Positions 43,686-55,617 of a stretch of 64,000 bases of DNA are shown piece by piece. Below the pieces are notes generated by a model. The model saw only the letters and a program-made list of their open reading frames with translations. It made no database searches and was not told the origin of the DNA. The position numbers and the translations under genes are program-made. The DNA comes from Symsagittifera roscoffensis (lineage: Eukaryota; Xenacoelomorpha; Acoela; Convolutidae): NCBI RefSeq assembly GCF_963678635.1, contig NC_087066.1, forward strand, positions 14,244,517 through 14,308,516. The letters are read 5' to 3'. Position 1 is the first letter of the stretch; the number at the start of each line of letters is the position of its first letter.

Positions 43686-43760
43686 TGATAATATGCTGAA
43701 GTTAGTAGTCGGTGCCCAAAGAATGGCAACTAGTGTTTCATCACTCTCTGAAACTATTTA

Positions 43761-44179
43761 ATAAGTTTATCACAACAATTAGGCTAATATGATCAAATTT
43801 GATCAAATATGACAATATTTTTCCTTTTTTGTAAATGGCTTTCAAAGAAGTCACTCTTTAATATTCTGGACAGTCATTAAGAAAAATAGCTTAAGCAGTT
43901 CAGTTGATTCATTATTGATTACATCAAATAGCACCTGTGGAAATGGCGTTTATACTGTTTCATTTGTTTTGATTTTGAATAACTGGTTGATTGATATAGG
44001 GTAGGTTGAAAACTGCTGAGAAGTGTCTTGAGATTAACATCGCGCTTGATTTTGATATTCACAATTCGAAAAACGTTTGTTGTTATTTAGAGTAGTTCAT
44101 TGGATTTGATACCTGTTTTACTACCAGTATTGTTTAACATAGGATCAAGCACGTTTTTAAAAAAGGGTTTAATTAAAAT
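43761..44179. other. Non-genic, contains one copy of a ~90-bp dispersed repeat
   Basis: Sequence at about 43908-43990 (GATTCATTATTGATTA..ACCTGTG..TTGAATAACTG) recurs in the same orientation at about 44880-44970. Confidence 0.45.
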
Positions 44180-44345
44180 CTATAGGTCTTTTAAGGTCTA
44201 TGGAGCAACAATAATATGAAAAATTAAAGGAATTAAAAAAATGAAATTTTTATTCTCTAAAATTTGAGATTTTTTGTAAACACGCCATATAAAAATCAAA
44301 GTGATAAAGTCCGCTTCTATTAGCAAATATAGTTGCTCCAGCCTT
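44180..44345 (-). mobile_element. HINE-family 3' fragment, reverse
   Basis: TTTTAAGGTCTATGGAGCAA and ACACGCCATATAAAAAT match the family in order. The terminal stem-loop and the 5' half are not recognisable. Confidence 0.5.
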
Positions 44346-44535
44346 CTGATTATCAAAGTTAAGACATTTCTAATTTGTTTCGCAGAAAAAAACTGCGTTT
44401 TCAGGCGATTTTTAGTTGATTTTAGCTGTGAAGAAGGGAGGTGAGTTAAGGCCTCTTTCATTTTTTTTTAATTGTTACGACACGTAACAAAACTTTGAAT
44501 TCCATTCGAAAATTTGAAAAAAAAAATACAGTTCT

Positions 44536-44608
44536 GTTCCAGGACCAAAACAGTGATACAAAAACAACAGTACTGTTTTTTTGTGTTTCACTGGGTTTTT
44601 CCTGGAAC
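44536..44608. repeat. 73-bp near-perfect palindrome
   Basis: Arms of about 36 bp start GTTCCAGGACCAAAACAGTG and end CACTGGGTTTTTCCTGGAAC. The overlapping ORFs on both strands are produced by this symmetry. Confidence 0.8.
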
Positions 44609-46557
44609 ATTACTGAAGACATATATATCACTAGTTTTACTCTGAAACAGTTCTGGTTATTACTGGCAGACCAATCCGGGAAACCATTTGGTGACAAATG
44701 AGTGTTTATACTGATTAATGAGGGTTATTTTCAACAAATGAAATCAAGGGAGAACTTTTGAGGGCCGAATGGGGCGAATTTCTGAGAGAGCAGACATCCG
44801 CCTTCGGACATCCCCAGAATCAATCCTCCCTCCCCCAAATCAACACCTATGGTTGGTTGACTGCGATATCTTGATTCAAAAACTTGATTCATTTCATTAT
44901 TGATTAGACCAAGTCGCACCTGTGAACGTGACGTTTTTATTGCTTCTTTTGTTTTGGTTTTAAATAACTGATTCTTAAAGCCGACATTAAAGCAGCTCAT
45001 TTTTATCAATTTTTAAAATTGGATAAAAGTAGACCTCAATAAATCAAGAAGGGTTATAAAAGCTATTACGCATGAACTCATTAATCAAAATTTGGTAGAA
45101 ATTGTTTTCTTTTGTTTTGTTTTTATGTTTTATGTTTTATGGTTTGAATTGAAATTTAGCATATTTTAATTGGTCATAAAAAAACAGCCATCTTTTACAA
45201 AAAAGGCAAATTTACAAAGAGGACAAACAAAGAGGGTGCCTTTTTCCTAATAAAAAAACCAGTCCTGGGATTTAGGGGAAGGTTTTTATAAAATGAGAGG
45301 GCTATTAAAATAGGTTTTAGGTCGTAACCGAGCGGCATCCTTATTAGATATTTACACGTATTCTTGCACGTATTTAGTCGATTTTCATGATACAGCTACT
45401 AGATTAAGCAAAAAAAAACAATTAAAATTTACGACGGGCTCCTGGAATTCATTAACCTAACTCAGGTTATACGTTTATTTTGTATTTCTTTTTAGCTCAT
45501 ATGGTGTATTTCTTCCTCCTAAGCGATAAAAAGCTATAAAACTTAAATTAAATTTTTAAAGGCTACAATATGTTGATTTTACGGCTATATTTACAATGAA
45601 AACCTATTAATTACCTTCCGAAGTCATGCTCTGAGTTTCTGTATTATAAGTGCATGCTTGAGTACTGCCATCCTCCTATTTTCGGCGGACCGCCCTGAAA
45701 ATTTAATTTTTTGAAATTTTGACGCAACCTTTTTTTTGTCGGCTTCAATTTTTAAAAAACAATGCAAAGCGTGGCTAAAAAATAAATATTTTGCGTATTT
45801 CTGCAAAAAAAATTCCAAATTTCGATAACAAAACGACTCGCCAGGGATTGGAGAATGTCCTAGGCTGTTCAAAAAAAAAGAATTTTTTTTTATATTTAGA
45901 TACTCGAAATACTCAAGCGAAAACTTGAACTATATTGGAAAACCTTTCAACAGAATAAAAGCTGACGTTGGTGGTGTAAAATCAAGTAAAAAGCACTTTC
46001 AAAAACTAAAAGCTTGCTTTAGAAGTCGAGTCTGAAGTTGAAGCTGGAGTTTGCCAGAATAAAAGTATTCATATACTTTCTTATCTGCCCTAATATATTT
46101 TTAAACTCATACGAAGTTTTTGTGTTTATTTAAAACCTAGCTCTAGTTTTTGTGCAGTGGAATTTTATTTTTGTTTCGTTTGTATATTTTTCGATATTTT
46201 CTTTGGTGAACTATTTGAGTTTTTTGGAAAACAGGATCGAATATTGTTCGGAGAGTTTTGGCCTATTATTACTAATCTCTGGTTGTTGTTGTTGGCAACT
46301 TGGCCAGATTTTGCTTGCTCAACGATTCGACATCCTAGACTTAATTTAAAAAATTTTTAAATTGCAAAATTTTTAATTTGAATTTGGTTGTGCATTCCTG
46401 AGCGTAAAACTGATTACCGAACCTAAAACTGAAGAAGAACTGAGAGCTTACTACTTCAGTTTCCAACTCATAGAGGACAGCTAACCCCGTTAACAAGTCC
46501 AAGAACAAATTAAACAACACTGCTATATACAAGTGAATGATGACAGTATAAAACAAA
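44609..46557. other. Non-genic AT-rich DNA
   Basis: Apart from the second copy of the 90-bp repeat (about 44880-44970), no gene or named repeat is supported. Short frames near 46150-46360 overlap each other and show no features. Confidence 0.4.
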
Positions 46558-47068
46558 ACAAAACTGCTTGTATCAGGGTGAAGCCCTGAATGTTCCGACT
46601 ACATTTTAAAGTCTTTGGAATAGCATTTGCTTTTAAAAAATGGGCGAAATGAAAACAAATTTAAAGTTTTCAGTGCAATTTTTTGAATAGCACCCCCGCA
46701 TGCTATTTAAAGTAAAAAGTTATATTAATTTTGTTTTTAGCGAATTATTAAACAGACTAAGTAGCTCGCCTCAAAACAATTTGGAACCAGTTCTAAGACG
46801 AATTAAATGTCCGCTTTACGCAGTATTAGCTCGAAATATATCGCGCGCTAATTGTCCCAAATTAGCCGAACTAGTTAAACTCCCATAACTAATGAAAAGA
46901 TCACAGATTAAATATATATTTTGTTACATTTGAGCTAAAAGCCACAAAATTTTTTTTTATTAAATGAAAATTAAATTTCCGTAAAAAATGGCTAAAAAAA
47001 GTCGAAACTTGTCTGGAGAAAACAACCTTCCCGAACAGAAACATTCCGTCACTTTTTCAGAAATTGGA
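46558..47068 (-). mobile_element. HINE-family copy, reverse, full length but diverged
   Basis: Starts with the stem-loop (TATCAGGGTGAAGCCCTGA) and CCGACTACATTTTAAAGTCT. It keeps the TCGCGCGCTAATTGTCCCAAATT centre and ends ACATTCCGTCACTTTTTCAG. Confidence 0.75.
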
Positions 47069-50000
47069 TGAACAGGTTAAGAGCTTCAATGCCACGCTAG
47101 TTATGAAATTATTTCATGGCTATTATACTGAAAAAACTTAATGCAACAGAAGAAAAATTTTTGTCAGTTGAAAAAATGTTTCAATATGACAATCGAAAAA
47201 AAAATAGTGACAAATTTATATTATCAGTCGTTCGCTTTTAGTCAACATAGCCAACAGACAGTTGGAAAAGAGACAATGTGAGCAAGTGAACAAAAAATTA
47301 CTGACTTGTTGTTTTTTGAAAAAAATACACCTTTTCGAATTTCAAAGAAAAAGTTCGATAAAGAAAAAATTAGTTAAAGAAATTCCCAAAACATTTGAGA
47401 AAACTGAATCAATAAATAAAAATTTTTACTCGCTGGTCAAACTGAAAATAAAATTCCTTCTTCGAAAGTAGAAGTCTATCACGTCTTTCGTGACCTTTAC
47501 ATTTTTGCTGTTCAATATGGAACTCTGCCTTCCTTTTAACAAAGGAAATTAACTGAACCTAAAATCAAAAATCAAACCGCGAAAAAGTAAATCTAAGCTT
47601 GAACAACTTTTAGGAATATTCCTGAGCAAAAAAAACAAGAAAAAATCATCTTTAGAAGAGTCTGAACTTCGAGAGTTCAACAAAAAACTATACGCTCAAA
47701 CAAAATTTAGCAATTGCAGAAAATAGTGTTTTAAAACTGTGTTTTAATAAGTGCGATAGAAATTTATATTAATTACATTCTTTGATAGTTAGTATCAGGA
47801 TAGCACCAAAAATTTTAAATCTCGAGGTGAAAGCTTTACTACAGCAACAATTCAGAGTTTAATGCTTCAAACGTTTTTCGTATGCCATATGTTCTCATAT
47901 GCAATACTTCTGAGTGTTTTTGGATGTTAACTCAAGAAATTCTCGAAGAAAGATCAAACTTATGTAGCGTGGATGCCTCCAAGTGGCTAATCCTCTGCGC
48001 TATCTACACTGATTCAATCCTTTCTGGAACAAGCTCCAATTACACTTAGAAGTATCGATAAAAAAACGGTAAGCAATATCTCGACATATCGACATAATTT
48101 TACTACTTTTTCAAAAAAAATTTTGACTCCGAATTTAGCTAACACGCTTGGAATTGAAAACTAAAAAGTGTGATATTTCCGTGCTGCTCTATAGAGTCCC
48201 AAACTTTCATGCAACAATTAAACAATTGCCGTAAATCCATCGTTGCATAGTATTCGGCACTTGTGTCAATTGGAATACAAATGTTTCTTCACATCAGCTT
48301 TCGAGCAGTCAAAAAATTGCATTTCTAGGTAATAAGTTTAGTAAAAAAGGATTGAACAGCTCACCCTAATTTTATTTTTAGATTCCAAATAAATTATGTT
48401 TATCTTATTTTCGCGAATAAAAATGGTATAAATTTCACTTCGAAAATGCTAATCGACATAAGACTTTAATTGCGTTAGTTTGCCATATTCTCAAGTACTA
48501 CAAAAAAAAACCCAGAAATCGGATTTGATCATAAGTAGGACTTAAATTGATCCTATAAGCTGTTTTTTCCCAAATTTGTTTTGTACCATATTCCAGGTGG
48601 TAAGACTTTAAACAATTATCTGGTTTGTTCTTTAGCTCTGGTTTGTTCTTTAGGAGACACAGTGGCGAGAACTAATCTTCTTATTGTGAACTAGTGGAAG
48701 CTTTTTCTGTTTTTCTGACAAAATGTTTCATTGAATCTCTCCTTGAAAACAAAAGACCAAATCTACCGGAATCTCTTTGCGAGAAGAAAGAAATTCTTCG
48801 ATTTCCTTTTGTTGAAAATCCTCCCACAGATGTTAAAAAAAGCTTTTTTGAAGTAGTACTATCAGGGGTTTAATAATTCATATCAAGCGGCCGAAAAGCT
48901 ACTTTAGGTAAACAAACAAAACAAACTTGTCCAAATTGTGATGGCGCAGTTTTTTAATTGTTTTTACTGTCACGTATCCGTTTTTTTCTCGTATAAAACA
49001 GAATTTTGTACAAGTTATTTTTGACATTTTCAGCCATAAAAAAGCTCAAAACAAAAAATGGATAAAAAAAAGTTCTAACATCTCAATATATGGTTTTTTT
49101 CTCTCTAGAATTGATGTTCGGTAGCATGAGTGTGGTAAAGAAGCTCTAAGCGGGGAGGGAAACTTCTGTGTTTTAGAGGGATTTCGCTTTCTTTTATTTG
49201 TTCAGTTTATCAAAGGCAATGTTCATATTTGTACGCGTAAGAAACTAAGCAACCTGGCTGGTTGCTTTTCAAGTAGCACAGAATGTTCTGACAAGAACAA
49301 CGGCGAGAGATTCTGATGAGAGGATCTGAACTAAATTAGAAATTATATTTTCAACAGATTTTTTTTTATTTTAGAAAAAGCTTTTTATTCCCCAGAAGGA
49401 GCTAAAAACAATTTTCGATAAGCATTTATACTAAAAAAAGTAAATTTTTGCTTTTTAAAATGGAAAGTGTTCAAAATTAGACAAAAAAAATAAAAATTTT
49501 GAACCGGATGTCGAAAATCTTGACACCAAGAAATTTCTTGATTTTTTTAAAAGTACGAATAACGACTGAAAGGGCTTCAATATGATGTATTACTCAGGTC
49601 ATTCCAATAACTTTTTGTGGCTCTTACTTTTTTCGTGGAAAAAACTTTTAAAAGTATAAAAAAACTTAACACGCCGATGACGAAGCTCCTTCCCACTTAC
49701 AGTTGAAATTAAAATATCATAGCTTTTGTCAAATCATTATAAGCTAAAATAAATGATATTTGTAAGCAGAGAATCTTTAAATCCTTTATCCAATAGGTAA
49801 CAACCAACATAAAAGCTGTTTTGCTCTCTGCTGAGATCCACTGTTGTTCTTCCCGGGTGTTATTATTGTTTAAATGTAACGTTTAAAATAGTAATAGATT
49901 AAGGCTCACAGTTGCAGAGCATATTTGACCATTTTTGAGCTATCTGCGCTCCTTATGCTACTTTTTCCACGACTTGAAAATCGGAACAGCAATTTAAAGT

Positions 50001-50145
50001 CTTATAAGATTCTTATAAGATTCACATAAGAATTTGAATTGATTCTTAGAAGATGTACGAATTTGGTAAGAATTCAGAATTACTCTTACAAAATATAGGA
50101 TTCTTATAAGATTTTGAATTCTAGTAAGACCCGGGTTATCTGGTT
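47069..50145. other. Non-genic AT-rich DNA
   Basis: No gene recognised. An 18-bp tandem duplication (CTGGTTTGTTCTTTAG twice) lies at about 48620-48655, and a cluster of ATTCTTATAAGATT words lies at 50005-50125. Confidence 0.4.
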
Positions 50146-50640
50146 ATGACCAACCTTCAAATTAGTTTGGATAGTTTTCCGCGGCTAGGTAATGTTGCGT
50201 CCCTGCTGAAGCGCCGAGCAGGGATGATGGCAGGAATTAGACCACCAACTTTTTGGTTGATAGCCACTTGCCGATTGCTTCCTCAAGAACATCCAGAACA
50301 TCTTTCAGTTTTACTTCTTTTAATTTGTTTTTATTGTTTTGCTTTCTGTTACAAGGTGTCTCTGTGTTTTGTATTATCATAGGAAGCTTCTGGTATTCCT
50401 TGCCCAGTCAGTACCACAAAAGCCTTTGGATCCTCAATTGAATTTGGTGATGTGAGAAATTTGACATCCATCAATTATAAAGGGCTGAGCAGTTTGCTGG
50501 CATAATAGCATTCCGTCAGGAAAGTTCTTTTTCATTGTGTTCCTTGCAATGGAAACGGCTATGCAACCTCAAGTGTGGTCGTTTGTCCTGGATTGACATG
50601 TTTCTGAGGCAAGCCAGAAATTGTTTTCCCATTCTATTGA
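50146..50640 (-). pseudogene. Possible decayed coding relic
   Basis: This island is GC-richer than its surroundings. On the minus strand stretches with coding-like composition occur in different frames separated by stops: KNFPDGMLLCQQTAQPFIID.. near 50530-50450, EDPKAFVVLTGQGIPEA near 50430-50375, and a Lys/Leu-rich stretch KLKDVLDVLEEAIGKWLS near 50310-50255. I recognise no family. It could be an old retropseudogene or transposon relic. Confidence 0.25.
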
Positions 50641-50998
50641 TTTCTTAATTGACTTACAGGGGTTAGAGGCTGAAAACTTATTACGAGCCTCTGATTTCGA
50701 CTTACAATCAATGGCTTTTTTTACAAAGTGTAATTAGATTGCTTAGATCTGTAAAAAACTATTCAACTAGACTCTACAAAACAATCTGTCGATGCGATGC
50801 TAACTGCGTTACCCGTTCCCATTGGAAGATGTTTTTCTTAGATAGGAGTTTTATATATTTTATCCAGCCTAGTTTTTCTGTATTTTCTGTGCAGAAATGA
50901 TCTATCTCTTTTCTAGTTTAGAAATAAACAGTTTCTGGAATCAAATAACAAGAAATTAGTTCACTGCTCAACCGCAACGAGATAAACATGCGCTTCGA

Positions 50999-51338
50999 GT
51001 ATACACAGTAACAATAGCAATACAATGCAAACTAACACTTGTTATAACAAGTTTTATTTTGCTAAAACTATCAATCCGCCTGAAGGCCTGTATTCTAGTG
51101 GTTAGCACAATCGCCTAGAAAACCGAAACACTGGGCTTGGAACCCCACCAGTTGACTTTTTTCTAGCTAGAAAAGGCCTAGATTTAGCCAATTTCTGATC
51201 AGAAATATGATTAGAAATTTAAACAATTTCAAGAAACTCCCTGCTTTATTTAAATATTTCAAAAAGAATTTCTGACCAGAAATTAGATTAAATAAAAAAA
51301 ATTTCAGGTCAGAAATAGAAAATTTTCTCGGTACGGGT
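50999..51338 (+). mobile_element. SINE-like repeat with tRNA-like head, copy 2
   Basis: Matches the reverse complement of 19442-19777. The tRNA-like block is 51086-51155, with A-box-like TAGTGGTTAGC and B-box-like CTTGGAACCCC. The 3' part shares CTGCTTTA..TATTTCAAAAAG..TTTCTGACCA and ends CGGTACGGG. Confidence 0.6.
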
Positions 51339-53213
51339 AGCAATTTGGGAAGAGTAACCAGTTGTTGAGCAAGAAGCACAGAATGGTCCGTCAAAGTCTT
51401 CTATTTTTCAGAAAAATACGACAACAAAAAATGGGGGTTTAGGAAAGAAGACGACAAGCAACTTAAACGATCAGAAAACAACGCAATTTAGACAATAACT
51501 TGCGTCAAATAGCGTGAAATTTTGTTTACAGACTTCAATTAAATTTTGGCTGATTAAATACTTGTTGGCCGTAAATTCCGTATCTTTACGCTCGTCTAAA
51601 TTCTTGTCGTCTAATTTTCTAAACCCCCAAAAAATGTAAGAATTGTATGCATGAGATTCAAAATGTTTTTTTTTGGATTGTGGTTCTTTTTTATTCTCGT
51701 TTCAGTATGGGGAAAGGGAAGGATATAAGGCGAGAGCTAGTTATTAAAAGCTCCTTTTTACTTCTCTCTTGTCATTTAGATAAACTAGCCCTAACTATGC
51801 ATATATCGCCATCCGAAGTTTTTAAAACCTTTTTTGACACAGTAAAATGTTTTTGTAATACAATTTGACGCGCGAATCAACGGTTTTGACCTAATCAGCC
51901 ACTCAATTTAGATTTATGGAGATTTTTAATACCAAACTTTGTTATAAAAAACTGCACCCGAGTTGAATGTTCAACCTCGCCGCATTCAAATTGAGACTTA
52001 TGGGTTGTAGAATGCTAGCTGCACATAAAATTCTGCTCTGAGGTTTCTGGAAAACTGAACAAAGAGAAGCAAAATTAGACAAAAAACTTTTTAAAAAGTT
52101 TTATCAAGTATATATAGTACTTTTTTATGGTTTTAATAATTACCGATTGGTTTCTCCATCATCCATATAAACGTTGTTTTAAAAACCGAGACTGCTTCAA
52201 TCAGGACTAATCCCTGATTTTTTCCATTGTTCATTATTGTCGATAAAAAGCCTTTTGATCGATAAACTTCATGAAAATTGAGAAAAATTCAAATTTTCCA
52301 AATATCTCTTTTGTTTTATCCTCCCACAAAATACAAAATGATCATTTTTTTGGCTGGTAATTTACTTTAAAGAGCAAATTGTTTGCTGGAATTATTTCGG
52401 AAGGATTACGGAAGTTTGCTGGAATTATTTCGGAAGTTTCCCGAATACTTTAAAAAAGAACGGCATATATCTGTTTTTATTAATCCCAAAATACTTTATA
52501 GAAGTCAAAATAATTCAAACAATAAATGAATTTTGCTAAAAACGAGGACGATTGAAATCTATTTTAGGTTTTGAGTCTAAAACACTAAAATTTTTCTAAA
52601 ATTCATGTTATCAAATCTTCTTTCCAAATCGTCAAAATTTGTCCAATAAAATCTGGGTGAAGTTTGACGAGAGTGACGGCATATTTTTCTTATCTAGCCA
52701 TTTTCTACCAATTTTTTAGAGAATCTACAAAGTGTTAATGCCTACAGCTCAAAATTAAAAAGATATTCAACCTGCAATTCTTCGGTGTTAAAGTTTGGGA
52801 GGTTGCGTTTGGGACTACTTCTGACAACTAGAATTGAAATTGGGATACCTAACAGGCAATTTATTTTGTGCTATTAGAACGTGATTAACAAACTGAATAA
52901 CTCCAATTTAAAACGAGTTAATCTCTTGCTCCTAACTTTACGTTACCACTATTTTTTAATCTAAATTTATTAAAAAGGAAAAAAATTAAGTTTTTTGTTT
53001 CACAATTTTTCATCTACTAGATATACCAGAAGCTTTTTTTTTCATAAACATAGAAGGAAAGTCGAAACAGCATTTGATGCTGATACAAGCAAGCATTTAA
53101 TATGAACAAGTTCTGCTGGAAACTACACTCTAACAACTGAGCGGAGTTTGCAGAAACGTCAGCGATAATTTTCTGACAGTTCCATTTATATCAATTTTCC
53201 ATCTATCTTTTTG
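51339..53213. other. Non-genic AT-rich DNA
   Basis: A 23-bp direct duplication (TTTGCTGGAATTATTTCGGA twice, about 52381 and 52413) is the only structure noted. No gene is supported. Confidence 0.4.
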
Positions 53214-53699
53214 TTCCGCCTTTCGTAACGAAAGTAACGGAATTTCTGTGCTCGGGGTGGGTTTTTTCTTCAGACAAATTTCGACTTTTTAAATAGCCAT
53301 TTTTGACAGAATTTTTTAAAATATCATTTGAAAAATATTGTTCTCTTGAGCTTAAAAAGGGAAAAAATACTTCACCTGTGATCATTTTTCGCAAAGTTTT
53401 GGGGGTTTAAAAATTGCCAATTCGGCCAATTTGTGACAATACACGCGCGATATATTTCGCGCTATTAACGCGTAAGCGGAGATTTAATCCGTCTTAGAAA
53501 TTGTTCCAAATTGGTTGAAAGAAGCTTATTTGCCATAATTGATTTATTAAAATGAGCGAACTTTATTCTTTTGTACTTTATATGGCGTGTAAGGGGATAA
53601 TTTTTTAAACAAAAATACAAAAATATCTTTACTACTGCTCCATAAACCTTAAAAGGCAGTCGGAACATTCAGGGCTTCGACCTGATACGAGATGTTTTG
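53214..53699 (+). mobile_element. HINE-family copy, forward, full length
   Basis: TTCCGCCTTTCGTAACGAAA at the start. The centre has the CGCGCGATATATTTCGCGC hairpin, and the end has CAGTCGGAACATTCAGGG with the stem-loop slightly damaged (GCTTCGACC). Confidence 0.85.
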
Positions 53700-54052
53700 T
53701 ATTATTTGATAAATCATTAATAAACAGATTATAAATTAAAATTATTCTGAAATTGGTAATTGCTAGCCCTAATGTTTGACTTTGCGATTTATTATAGGCT
53801 ATGCATGCGTATATAATATTTTAATTTGATCGCCTGTATCACATGTTTTAGTTTTTTCATCTGTATCTATCATAGGAAAACTTAGAAGAACACAATTGTT
53901 AAACATTTTAAGGGTAAAGCGCAAAAAATTGTCGGAGATGCAACCTTCGATTAAACGAAACTATTGCAAAAGATATTACGATAATTCAAGAATTTGAAAA
54001 AAAATGAACGCTTGTTAGAGCAGAAATGTCCAAAAGTTGTCAGTATTTTTTC

Positions 54053-54374
54053 TTCCGACTTTCCATACGAAAGTAACGGAATATTTGTGCTCGGGGTGGG
54101 TTTTTTTCTTCAGACAAATTTCGATTTTTTAACTAGCCATTTTTGACAAAATTTTTTAACATCATTCAAAAGGTATTGTTGTCTTGAGCCTAAGATATTT
54201 CACCTGTGATATTTTTCGTAAAGTTATGGGGGTTTGAAGATTGCCATTTTGGCCAATTTGGGACAATTAACGCGCCATATATTTCGCGCAATTAACGCGT
54301 AAGCGGAGAGTTAATCCGTCTTAAAATCGTTCCAATTTCGTTGAAGAAAGCTTATTTGCCATAAATGGTTTGTT
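54053..54374 (+). mobile_element. HINE-family copy, forward, 3'-truncated
   Basis: Begins TTCCGACTTTCCATACGAAA and follows the family up to CTTATTTGCCATAAATGGTT. The last ~200 bp, including the terminal stem-loop, are absent. Confidence 0.8.
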
Positions 54375-55617
54375 AGAGATTTTAGAATTCCTGCGAATTT
54401 CTAGTAAAATTTCAGTTTGAAATTCTTATGTTTACGTTAGTTTAATGTGAAAAAACTAGGAGTCAGCTGTGAGAACATTATTTTTGTGAGTTTTTGAAAA
54501 AAAAAGAAAAAATTTATTGAACAAGGCTAACGAATTTTTCTTCAATTAGCATTGATTTTTCTAACTACAGGAAAAAAAAGAAATTTAATTTTACTTTTCG
54601 AAAAAACTGTTTTATTTTTTCTTATTTTGAAGCAATCGGACAGATTCAGTTAGATACTAAATTGCAACAAGGAGGTGATTATTGTTTTTCTAACACTCAG
54701 GGGCAGTACAATCAGAATGTAAACGATTCTCTTTTTGAATGAATTAGTATGGTACCTTTTTTCGACTCCGGGAGAGCTTTCAGTAGGACAATTTTTAGGC
54801 TTTTATCATATCAAAACCAATTTTATCTTTCATGTATAACTTCTAAAGGGTCTGAAAAGTAGGGAAACTCGCGGTTAGCTAAGTGTAAATTAGAAGATAA
54901 AACCCTGGTTTGAAAAATATTCATTTTCTGTGATTCATTTTGTTACGAATGAGAAATATATATTCCGTAACAGCGGTGCTCCATTAAAAAAAATTTTCTC
55001 GCGGTCAATTGTTCCTAAAGTTAAATCAAAACTGGAGGCGGGCAAAATTAACAAGAAATTAACTGTTGGTGAGAAATGGCAAAAGAAAGAAAACAAAATT
55101 TCACTCCTTTCAAGAGAAGTCAAAAAACCTTCAGATCAATTTGGCTCTCTGCGGGCATCAGAAAAGTGTTTCGTAGAACTGAAATCAGAAAAGTTAATTT
55201 TATTTTCCTTTAGGTTGATGACTTGTTATTCTACTCCAAAATAAAAGGAAAAGATGAAAAAATTAACTTAATTCATGATTTTTCTACCCAAGTACGAGCA
55301 AGTTAATACCCTTCCGATAAACCAAAAAGCGCTGCAAACAACCGACATTTTTCAAAACGTAGAGCAAAGATCCGACTTCTACCTTTGGCTTAAAAGATTT
55401 CATGAGGGCCAAAATACTAATGACTTCCGCAGTCATTCGTACCAACGCGTTGCTAGTTTCCCAACAGAGGGTAACAATTTATTGAAAACAAGAACCGGTT
55501 GTTGTCAAGAAGCGTTGAAGCGCACAAAAGCGTTGAAGCGTTGAAGGCTTAATTGGAATCGTTAATTGAACTGTGTCTTGTATTTGAAGTATTAACGTCA
55601 TATTATAATGTAATTGT
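54375..55617 (+). other. Unassigned stretch with two Lys-rich ORFs
   Basis: Frames at 54930-55244 (104 aa) and 55275-55544 (89 aa) are Lys-rich with no motif. A small AAGCGTTGAAGCG repeat lies at the end of the second. Both are probably chance, though a fast-evolving exon cannot be excluded. Confidence 0.2.

Larger units (their letters stand above)
39490..43760 (-). mobile_element. CR1/L2-like non-LTR retrotransposon (LINE), near full length
   Basis: ORF1 (esterase-like), then ORF2 (endonuclease plus RT), then a short 3' tail with AATAAA at 39536-39531 and a CTCTCTCTCATATTG end. Both ORFs contain a frameshift, so the copy is dead or mis-sequenced at two points. Outer limits are estimates. 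Confidence 0.85.

Noticed and set aside
46152-46360. Two overlapping 65-67-codon frames
   Set aside because: Phe/Leu-rich AT-driven frames with no start context, motif or splice signals.
54930-55544. Two Lys-rich frames as a host gene
   Set aside because: No motif, no splice signals linking them and composition expected of A-rich DNA. Kept only as a low-confidence note.
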